Shown one piece after another: positions 57,842 to 64,000 of a DNA stretch of 64,000 bases (position 1 is the first letter of the stretch; the number at the start of each line of letters is the position of its first letter). Source of the DNA: Devosia salina (lineage in GTDB: Bacteria > Pseudomonadota > Alphaproteobacteria > Rhizobiales > Devosiaceae); NCBI RefSeq assembly GCF_019504385.1, contig NZ_CP080590.1, forward strand, positions 2,770,001 to 2,834,000, written 5' to 3'. A model generated the notes under the pieces. The model was not told the origin of the DNA and did no database searches. It saw only the letters and a list, made by a program, of their open reading frames with translations. Position numbers and translations under genes: made by a program.

Positions 57842-58294
57842 TCAGGCGCTGAGCGCCGCGCGCACCTGGCCGCTGGCCTTGCCGAAATCGATTCGCCCCG
57901 GATAGTCGGCCTTGAGCTGGGCAATGACCTTGCCCATGTCCTTGGGCCCCTCCGCGCCAGTGGCCGTGATCGACGCTGCGATGGCCGCCGCGACCTCTTC
58001 ATCGCTCAGGCCCTTGGGCAGGAACTCGTTGAGGATGTCGATCTCTTCCTTTTCCACGGTCGCCAGGTCCGCTCGGCCTGCCTGGGCATAGATGGCGAAA
58101 CTCTCTTCGCGCTGCTTCACCATCTTCTGGATCATGGCCAGGATTTCGTCATTGGTGGCCGGGCCCTTGCCCTCGCCGCGATTGGCGATATCGCGGTCCT
58201 TGATCGCCGAATTGATCGATCGCAACGTCGCGGTGCGCCGCTGGTCACGGGCCTTGAGCGCCAGTTTGAGGCCTTCGCTGATGTCTTCGCGCAT
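57842..58294 (-). CDS. GatB/YqeY domain protein
   Basis: 150 residues from ATG 58294 (MREDISEGLKLALKARDQRR). Typical YqeY: TATLRSINSAIKDRDIANRG, EILAMIQKMVKQREESFAIY, EIDILNEFLPKGLSDEEVAA and GPKDMGKVIAQLKADYPGRI. Resembles the tail domain of GatB that contacts tRNA; the free-standing protein has no settled function. Divergent from carA across 191 bp, an arrangement often seen in alphaproteobacteria. Confidence 0.92.
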   Translation of the reverse strand: MREDISEGLKLALKARDQRRTATLRSINSAIKDRDIANRGEGKGPATNDEILAMIQKMVKQREESFAIYAQAGRADLATVEKEEIDILNEFLPKGLSDEEVAAAIAASITATGAEGPKDMGKVIAQLKADYPGRIDFGKASGQVRAALSA

Positions 58295-58485
58295 GTCCGT
58301 TCCGGCTCCTTGATGCAAAAATTGTTGTCCCCATATAGGCAACAAACGCGGGTTTCGCCACTTGCGCTGCCCGCTTCGGCCTTCTATGGAGAGGCCTCAA
58401 CCGACATCTTCGCCGCACACGTGGGCAGGCCCTTCGCCACCGCTCTCGTCGCGCGCGCCCGATAAACCGAGCTTGGAGACCCAAA

Positions 58486-59697
58486 GTGACCGGCTGGCAA
58501 CAGACCCCCGCGACCGCAGTTCTGATCCTGGCAGATGGCACGCGCCTGGAGGGCCATGGGCTTGGCGCGGTTGGCCACGCCGCCGGCGAGGTTTGCTTCA
58601 ACACCGCCATGACCGGCTACCAGGAAGTGCTGACCGATCCGTCCTATGCCGGGCAGATCATCACCTTCACCTTCCCCCATATCGGCAATGTCGGCACCAA
58701 TGACGAGGACATCGAGACGGTGAACATGGCCGCCCTCTCGGGCGTCCGCGGCGTCGTGCTCAAGGCCGACATCACCAACCCGTCCAATTACCGCGCCGCC
58801 GAAAAGCTCGATGCCTGGCTCAAGAAGCGCAACATCGTGGGCATTGCCGGCATCGACACCCGCGCCCTGACCGCCCGCATCCGCGAAAACGGCATGCCCA
58901 ATGGCGTCATCGCCCATGAACCGACCGGCGTCTTCGACGAAGGCTCGATCATGGCCGAGCTCAAGGCCTTCCCCGGGCTCGAAGGTCTCGACCTCGCCAA
59001 GGAAGTCACCACCGCCCAGACCTATCACTGGGATCAGACGAGCTGGCAGTGGAACAAGGGCTACGGCACGCTCGAAAATCCCGAATTCCACGTGGTCGCC
59101 ATCGACTACGGCGCCAAGCGCAATATCCTGCGCTGCCTCGCCGATCAGGGTGCCAAGGTGACCGTCGTGCCCGCCACCGCCTCGGCCGCCGATGTGCTGG
59201 CGCACAACCCCGACGCCATCTTCCTGTCCAATGGCCCCGGCGATCCGGCCGCCACCGGCAAATATGCCGTTCCCACCATCCAGAAGCTGATGGAAACCGG
59301 CAAGCCCATGTTCGGCATCTGCCTGGGGCACCAGTTGATGGGTCTGGCCCTTGGCGGCACCACCTCCAAGATGCACCAGGGCCATCACGGCGCCAATCAC
59401 CCGGTCAAGGACCTGACCACGGGCAAGGTCGAGATTACCTCGATGAACCACGGCTTTGCCGTGGACGCCGAAAGCCTGCCCGCCGGCGTCACCCAGACCC
59501 ATGTCTCGCTGTTCGACGGTTCCAATGCGGGTCTGGCGGTCGATGGCAAGCCGATCTTTTCGGTGCAGTACCATCCGGAGGCCAGCCCCGGCCCCAAGGA
59601 CAGCCATTACCTCTTTACGCGCTTCCTCAATCTGGTGCGCAAGCAGAAGGGGCAGGCCGAAAAGCCCGAATATGTCGCCCCCGGCGCCGCCGCCTGA
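58486..59697 (+). CDS. carA: carbamoyl phosphate synthase small subunit
   Basis: 403 residues from GTG 58486 (MTGWQQTPATAVLILADGT). The N-terminal CarA domain (VCFNTAMTGYQEVLTDPSYA) precedes a class I glutamine amidotransferase domain: SNGPGDPAATGKYAVP, the nucleophile Cys in FGICLGHQLMGLALGG, and the His-Glu pair in VQYHPEASPGPKDS. It releases ammonia from glutamine for CarB, feeding arginine and pyrimidine synthesis. carB is not next door. A terminator follows. Confidence 0.97.
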   Translation: MTGWQQTPATAVLILADGTRLEGHGLGAVGHAAGEVCFNTAMTGYQEVLTDPSYAGQIITFTFPHIGNVGTNDEDIETVNMAALSGVRGVVLKADITNPSNYRAAEKLDAWLKKRNIVGIAGIDTRALTARIRENGMPNGVIAHEPTGVFDEGSIMAELKAFPGLEGLDLAKEVTTAQTYHWDQTSWQWNKGYGTLENPEFHVVAIDYGAKRNILRCLADQGAKVTVVPATASAADVLAHNPDAIFLSNGPGDPAATGKYAVPTIQKLMETGKPMFGICLGHQLMGLALGGTTSKMHQGHHGANHPVKDLTTGKVEITSMNHGFAVDAESLPAGVTQTHVSLFDGSNAGLAVDGKPIFSVQYHPEASPGPKDSHYLFTRFLNLVRKQKGQAEKPEYVAPGAAA

Positions 59698-59712
59698 TCA
59701 AACGACCGCAAG

Positions 59713-59738
59713 ACCCCGGCCTCCCGCCGGGGTTTTTC
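59713..59738 (+). terminator. intrinsic terminator after carA
   Basis: CCCCGGC-CTCCC-GCCGGGG followed by TTTTTCTT, 16 bp after the carA stop. It lies between convergent genes. Confidence 0.92.
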
Positions 59739-60251
59739 TTATCCCCACTTCTCGATGACCGGCCCGCCCTGTCCGCCGACAGGATCGGTCTTGGGCAATG
59801 GCACCTGCGCGATGCGCTTGTCGGCCCCGGGCCGCTCGCCCGCCTCGCCCCGCATCTGGTCCGGACTGCAGCCGGGTGGATAGGCGCCCACCACCAGGAA
59901 GTCGGGGCTGGAGCCCACATTCTTGTGACCAGTGCCAGCCGGCAGGACGATCACATCGCCCGCGCCGACCTCGAACACGCGCCCCTGCGGCCCGCCCAGT
60001 TGCAGCCGCGCCGTCCCCTGGACCACGCCCAGGCACTCATGCGTGTTGGAATGATAGTGGTGATAGTCATAAACGCCCCAGCGCCAGGCGCTCGGCCAGC
60101 CATTGCCGTCAAACAGCGCCTCCATTGCCTCCGCCGAAACCTCTTCGCCCGCAATCGCCTGCCGATAGATCACGACGGGCAGCACATTGTTCGGAATGCT
60201 GCCATCATCGGCAAAGTGCTCGAGCGAAATGGCGCTGATATTTCCGGGCAT
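59739..60251 (-). CDS. cupin-domain protein
   Basis: 170 residues from ATG 60251 (MPGNISAISLEHFADDGSIP), with GAGGAG upstream. The cupin core shows both motifs: GVYDYHHYHSNTHECLGVVQ-GTARLQLGG (His-x-His metal ligands and Glu) and GDVIVLPAGTGHKNVGSS. This matches the YjlB-like single-domain cupins whose substrate is unknown. Convergent with carA. Confidence 0.85.
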   Translation of the reverse strand: MPGNISAISLEHFADDGSIPNNVLPVVIYRQAIAGEEVSAEAMEALFDGNGWPSAWRWGVYDYHHYHSNTHECLGVVQGTARLQLGGPQGRVFEVGAGDVIVLPAGTGHKNVGSSPDFLVVGAYPPGCSPDQMRGEAGERPGADKRIAQVPLPKTDPVGGQGGPVIEKWG

Positions 60252-60348
60252 GGCGATCTCCTCGTCTCGACAGGTCCTGGTGGCAACGTTGCGCACGCCG
60301 CGATGTTCCGGCACATCGGCAGCCCATGAGCTCAACCCTTCGCGGCCT

Positions 60349-61902
60349 CTACCCGCCGGCGGCCTCCGGGGACGTCCGAACCACCTCAAGGTCGGTCAGG
60401 CCGCACACTTCAAAGCCTCGGTCCCGCGCCATGATCCCGAAGGCCTCGGCGCCGAGATGGAGTTTGTATGGCGTCACGCCAAAGCGTACGCCCGCCTCGA
60501 CAACCGGCCGGGCAATCAGCACGAAGCTCTCACCCACGCCATCGAGCGGCAGCAGCACGAAGGTCCTCTGGTCGGTGAGCTGTGTCCGGAAGCCTTTGTC
60601 ACGCCGCACCACGCCGTCCCGACCGCCATCCTTGTAAAGCACCTTGAACGGCGCACCTTTCTCGTAGCGGAACAATTGGTCGTCGGCGGGCGCACCAGCC
60701 GCATCGATCACATTGGCGGCCACCACCGGCCGTCCCGTCCCCAGCATCCGCTGCAGAGCGTCTGCGGGAATGGACCGCACCGCGCCATCCACCAGCAGCA
60801 CATGCTCCGCCTCGGGCATCATCCCGTCCAGAATACCATTGTCCCGCACGGCGTTGGCGGTCACCGCATGGTCCACAATTCTGGCCTCGACACCGGCGCC
60901 CCCCAGCACTGCCGAGATCGCGTCCCGCTCCATCCCGGCCGGACCGTGAATTGTCACCGTCAGCCGATCCCGCGGATAGTCCAGCCCCGCAAGGGCCCGC
61001 GCCAGTTCCGGCGCAAGACCACCCTCTCCAATCCGAACCGCCACCTGGATAGGTGGCCGTTCCGATGCAGGCACCACGATCTGGTCCGTATAGGGGCGGA
61101 TGGGGTCGGGAATGACGACATTGGCAAACGACGGATTGCGCAGGCGGCGCCACGCCCACTTGGCCAATGTGGGCAATTGCAGGATGTCCACCATACGATT
61201 GCTGCGCTTGTGCCAGGGCACCCAGGTCGTCATCCACACATGCGACACCAGCGTGCCGCCGCTGGCGGGGACCACGGTCCCGATCGGCTCGAGCATCGCG
61301 ATCGCTTCGGCATCGCGCTGCGTCCTGCGCCCGTCCGCCAGCAAAGGCGACCAGACAAGCGGTGACAGCAGCGTTGGCCGGTCCTCCTGCTTCAACCGCA
61401 ACACCGACGCCGTCACCATGGATGGGCCGGTGGAATAGAAGGTCTCCTGGTCGGCAAGACTCGGCAGTCGCGAGATGATCTCACGCCACAGCCGATGCCC
61501 GGGCACCGAGCCCATGAAGGCATTGGTCAGGAGGAATGGCACGCCCTGGTGGTGGCGGTCCGGAAAGATATGCTCCAGCGGCTCGATGCCGAGAAAGCAC
61601 GGATAGGCCAGCAGTCTCTCGATGGACTGCAGCGGCTCCACGTCGAGATCGGCATAGACCCCGCCCAGCGCCCCCAGCACCAGATAGCGGAAGGCATCCG
61701 CCCGCTGGATCATCTTGGGATAGCCGTCATAGGTGGCGAGGAATTCCGGATAGGTGCTGGCGACGAAAGCCCGCATGCTCTCATCCGTCCACAAACGGAT
61801 GTCCCAATCCGGGTGCAGCCGCCGCCAGGCGTCGTAATAGGCCTGCATCTGGCGGGGGAGCTGTTCGGATTTCCAGGTGAAATGGAGAAGCTTGGGGATC
61901 AT
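60349..61902 (-). CDS. GT32-type glycosyltransferase
   Basis: 517 residues from ATG 61902 (MIPKLLHFTWKSEQLPRQMQ). The N-terminal 250 residues fit a glycosyltransferase with a DXD sugar-binding region (GT32/Gly_transf_sug): PKLLHFTWKS, RADAFRYLVLGALGGVYADL with D85-x-D87, and FSTGP-like FYSTGPSMVTASVLRL. It probably transfers a hexose during polysaccharide or glycolipid synthesis. The C-terminal 250 residues (IRIGEGGLAPELARALAGLD; VLLVDGAV) look like a second Rossmann-like, GT2-related domain lacking obvious catalytic residues. No other polysaccharide genes adjoin it. Confidence 0.85.
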   Translation of the reverse strand: MIPKLLHFTWKSEQLPRQMQAYYDAWRRLHPDWDIRLWTDESMRAFVASTYPEFLATYDGYPKMIQRADAFRYLVLGALGGVYADLDVEPLQSIERLLAYPCFLGIEPLEHIFPDRHHQGVPFLLTNAFMGSVPGHRLWREIISRLPSLADQETFYSTGPSMVTASVLRLKQEDRPTLLSPLVWSPLLADGRRTQRDAEAIAMLEPIGTVVPASGGTLVSHVWMTTWVPWHKRSNRMVDILQLPTLAKWAWRRLRNPSFANVVIPDPIRPYTDQIVVPASERPPIQVAVRIGEGGLAPELARALAGLDYPRDRLTVTIHGPAGMERDAISAVLGGAGVEARIVDHAVTANAVRDNGILDGMMPEAEHVLLVDGAVRSIPADALQRMLGTGRPVVAANVIDAAGAPADDQLFRYEKGAPFKVLYKDGGRDGVVRRDKGFRTQLTDQRTFVLLPLDGVGESFVLIARPVVEAGVRFGVTPYKLHLGAEAFGIMARDRGFEVCGLTDLEVVRTSPEAAGG

Positions 61903-61990
61903 GGCCGACCGGTGCGTGAGGGACCTGCCGGGTTTACCCAGCAAAGGCCCGCCCGGCTACCCCAACAGTGCGTCCTGCCGGCCGGCTCGC

Positions 61991-62923
61991 TCAGACACTG
62001 CCCGAAAACGTGTCGCAATCTCCTGGATTGCCGGAGCGATAGCCGCGCTCGAACCATGTCCGGCGCTGTTCCGAGGTGCCGTGGTTGAAGGTCTTGGGCA
62101 CCGCATAGCCCTGCATGCGCTTCTGCAACGTGTCGTCGCCGATCTGCTCGGCTGCGTTGAGCGCCTCCGCGACATCGCCGCTCTCGAGCAGGTTCTCCTG
62201 CCCGGCATAGTTGGCCCAGACCCCCGCATAGCAGTCGGCCTGCAACTCCACGCGCACCGACCAGGCATTGGCCTCCGCCTGGCTCATGGATTGGCGGCGC
62301 TGGTTGAAATCGGGCAGCACCCCGGTCAGGTTCTGTACATGGTGGCCCACTTCATGGGCCAGCACGTAGGCCTGCGCGAAATCGCCCGGCGCGCCGAACT
62401 GCCGATGCAGCTGGTCGTAGAAGCTGAGGTCGATATAGACCTTCTGGTCGCCCGGACAGTAGAACGGCCCCGTCGAGGCATCCGCCGCGCCGCAGGCGGT
62501 ATTCACCGCATCGGTGAACAGCACCACCTTGGGTTCCGGATAGTCCTCCCCGATCGCTGCGAATTGCTCGTTCCAGAGATTCTCTGTTTCCTTGACCACC
62601 ACGCCGACGAAATCGGCCAGTTCGTCCTCGCCCTGGGCCGGCAATTGCGTCGATGTCGCACTCGACGATGGCCCCACGCCGGAGCCACCGGTGAGCATGT
62701 CGAGCGGGTTCTGGCCGGTCGCGAACCAGATGATGCCCAGCACCACCACGATGCCGATCAGGCTCGAAATCCCGCCGCGCGAGCCACGCCCGCCCGTAGG
62801 AATGCGAAAGCCGCCGCGATTGCCCCCGAGCCCGCCAAGGCCACCCAGGCCGCCGAGCCCGCCCGTCCGTTGTCCGCGCCGATCCTCGATATTGGAGCTG
62901 CGCTCCCGACCCTGCCACTTCAT
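61991..62923 (-). CDS. YpfJ-type neutral zinc metallopeptidase
   Basis: 310 residues. A glycine-rich N-terminus (GLGGLGGLGGLGGNRGGF) precedes one membrane helix (SLIGIVVVLGIIWFATG). The zinc peptidase domain (PF04228) follows: GPFYCPGDQKVYIDLSFYDQ, the zinc motif HEVGHHVQNLTG, and RVELQADCYAGVWANYA with the third ligand Glu/Asp. Catalytic residues are intact. It is anchored in the inner membrane, with the protease domain probably periplasmic. Physiological substrates are unknown. Confidence 0.93.
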   Translation of the reverse strand: MKWQGRERSSNIEDRRGQRTGGLGGLGGLGGLGGNRGGFRIPTGGRGSRGGISSLIGIVVVLGIIWFATGQNPLDMLTGGSGVGPSSSATSTQLPAQGEDELADFVGVVVKETENLWNEQFAAIGEDYPEPKVVLFTDAVNTACGAADASTGPFYCPGDQKVYIDLSFYDQLHRQFGAPGDFAQAYVLAHEVGHHVQNLTGVLPDFNQRRQSMSQAEANAWSVRVELQADCYAGVWANYAGQENLLESGDVAEALNAAEQIGDDTLQKRMQGYAVPKTFNHGTSEQRRTWFERGYRSGNPGDCDTFSGSV

Positions 62924-62990
62924 GCTCGACGCCTTTCAGAAATCCCGCTGGACGCTAGCAGTAAGTGTGGCGCGGGGAAACGGGTTCCAC

Positions 62991-63021
62991 TTCCCTTCTC
63001 CCTCAAAGGGAGAGGAGAAGG
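62991..63021. repeat. C/T-rich hairpin repeat
   Basis: CTTCTCCCTC-AAAGGGAGAGG-AGAAGG forms an imperfect stem between the metallopeptidase and dehydrogenase genes. It resembles one arm of the repeat at 34363 and may be the same dispersed family. Confidence 0.45.
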
Positions 63022-63028
63022 CTGGTGC

Positions 63029-64000
63029 CTAGCCCGCCACCTTCTTCACCGTCGCCCGCGCACCCTCGTCGAACAGGCTCTCCAGATGCCCGATCACGGC
63101 CGCCCGGAACACCGCATTCCCGGCAAGGTCACTTCCAAACACCTCGCTCAGCGCCACCAGCCCGTCGAACAGCGCCTCGGGGTCGTCACCGGCATCGGCG
63201 GCAATGGCATGCATCTTGAGCGCATGCGGGTCACGCACATCGATCTCGCTGCCGTCCTCCGCCACGCCGGTCACATAGCGCATCCACGCCGCCACCCCCA
63301 GCGCCAGCCGCTCGATCCCCTGCCCCGCCTTGAGCCTGTCGCGGATCGTGCCGAGCAGGCGCTGCGGCAGCTTCTGGCTCCCGTCCATGGCAATCTGCCA
63401 GGTCCGGTGCTTCAGCGCCGGATTGCGGAACCGCTCCAGCAACTGGTCGCGATAGGCGCCCAGGTCGACGCCCGGCATGTCCAGCGTCGGCATGGCCTCC
63501 TCGGTCATCAACCCGTGGATCAGCTTCACATAGGCCGGGTCGCCCATCACCTCGGCGATATATTCGTAGCCGCCCAGATAGCCCGTATAGGCCATGGTCG
63601 AATGCGAGCCATTGAGCATCCTCAGCTTCATGTGCTCGAAGGGCTCGACATCCTCGACCAGTTGCGCCCCCACCGTTTCGAACGCCGGCCGGCCACCTGG
63701 GAAATAATCCTCGATCACCCATTGGGTAAACGGCTCGGTCATGATCGGCCAGGCATCCTCTGCCCCGATCAACCCGGCCACCTCCGCCCGGTCGGCATCG
63801 GTGGTCGAGGGTACGATCCGGTCCACCATTGTCGAGGGGAAAGCCACATCCTTGACCCACGCGCCCAGGCTGGCATCCCGCAGCGCGGCAAATTTCGTCA
63901 CGATCCGCTTGGCCGTCTCGCCATTGCTCGGCAGGTTGTCGCAGCTCATCACCGTGAATGGCGCCACGCCCGCCGCCTTGCGCCGCGCCAGCGCCTCGAC
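63029..64000 (-). CDS. mannitol dehydrogenase-family oxidoreductase (partial)
   Basis: The frame runs off the window end, so the N-terminus with the NAD-binding Rossmann domain is missing; about 323 residues are seen. Conserved features of long-chain mannitol/fructuronate dehydrogenases are present: FTVMSCDNLPSNGETAKRIV, MVDRIVPSTTDAD, WVIEDYFPGGRPAFETVGAQ, and the catalytic-region KLRMLNGSHSTMAYTGYLGG with its K-x9-N-x2-H pattern. Likely a fructuronate reductase, mannonate oxidoreductase or polyol dehydrogenase; the exact substrate cannot be told. Confidence 0.9.
   Translation of the reverse strand, partial: VEALARRKAAGVAPFTVMSCDNLPSNGETAKRIVTKFAALRDASLGAWVKDVAFPSTMVDRIVPSTTDADRAEVAGLIGAEDAWPIMTEPFTQWVIEDYFPGGRPAFETVGAQLVEDVEPFEHMKLRMLNGSHSTMAYTGYLGGYEYIAEVMGDPAYVKLIHGLMTEEAMPTLDMPGVDLGAYRDQLLERFRNPALKHRTWQIAMDGSQKLPQRLLGTIRDRLKAGQGIERLALGVAAWMRYVTGVAEDGSEIDVRDPHALKMHAIAADAGDDPEALFDGLVALSEVFGSDLAGNAVFRAAVIGHLESLFDEGARATVKKVAG

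Noticed and set aside
1..64000. CRISPR arrays or cas genes
   Set aside because: No regularly spaced direct repeats of 25-40 bases and no Cas-like proteins were seen.

Overview
The window looks like chromosome of an alphaproteobacterium of the order Hyphomicrobiales, most likely a Devosia-like genus. The basis is high G+C with strong GC3 bias, an alphaproteobacterial flagellin with FlbT, a dnaG-rpoD pair near carA and yqeY, an EcfG-type promoter, an FMN-riboswitch rib operon and an alphaproteobacterial pst-pho operon. This assignment is inference from gene content and synteny; no rRNA is present.

Layout. 1-2.3 kb: a scar joining an integrase fragment to a cupin fragment, then flagellin and an A/T-rich flbT. 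2.5-7.7 kb: a lipoprotein subtilase and a CHASE4-GGDEF-EAL protein. 7.72-9.27 kb: a complete insertion sequence with perfect 22-bp ends, a DDE transposase and a co-translated passenger gene. 9.4-11.4 kb: small secreted proteins, a queuosine-precursor transporter and queF. 11.5-15.1 kb: FMN riboswitch and ribD-ribE-ribBA-ribH. 15.7-15.95 kb: a displaced 3' half of a second ribH.

16.2-27.7 kb: an accessory island. It has a 1342-aa primase-helicase beside iteron-like repeats, several Cro/XRE-type regulators, a metallophosphoesterase and many unknown small genes. At least three genes are damaged: a P-loop NMP-kinase-like gene, an AAA+ ATPase lacking its P-loop, and a frameshifted small gene. The right edge holds an intact tRNA-Ile(CAT) and, 160 bp on, the 5' half of another tRNA-Ile(CAT) cut just after its anticodon stem. 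No integrase is visible. The simplest reading is a decayed replicating/integrating element that brought its own replacement tRNA; it is the best candidate for something undescribed.

27.8-35.2 kb: an IclR-type regulator, then a Pho box and pstS-pstC-pstA-pstB-phoU-phoB (no phoR). 35.2-41.9 kb: a truncated AraC regulator, a LacI regulator with two palindromic operators, a GH127 beta-L-arabinofuranosidase, and convergent genes for the late steps of non-phosphorylative pentose oxidation (FAH-family dehydratase and 2-oxoglutarate semialdehyde dehydrogenase). 42-49.7 kb: envelope and small genes (SIMPL, TSUP transporter, YjbQ, OmpA-like, TerB-like), a second queF, HlyU-like and DUF2442 proteins. 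49.7-53.9 kb: rpoD and dnaG. 54-64 kb: HdeD-like protein, MFS exporter, diguanylate cyclase, yqeY, carA, cupin, GT32 glycosyltransferase, YpfJ-type metallopeptidase, and the end of a mannitol-dehydrogenase-family gene running off the window.
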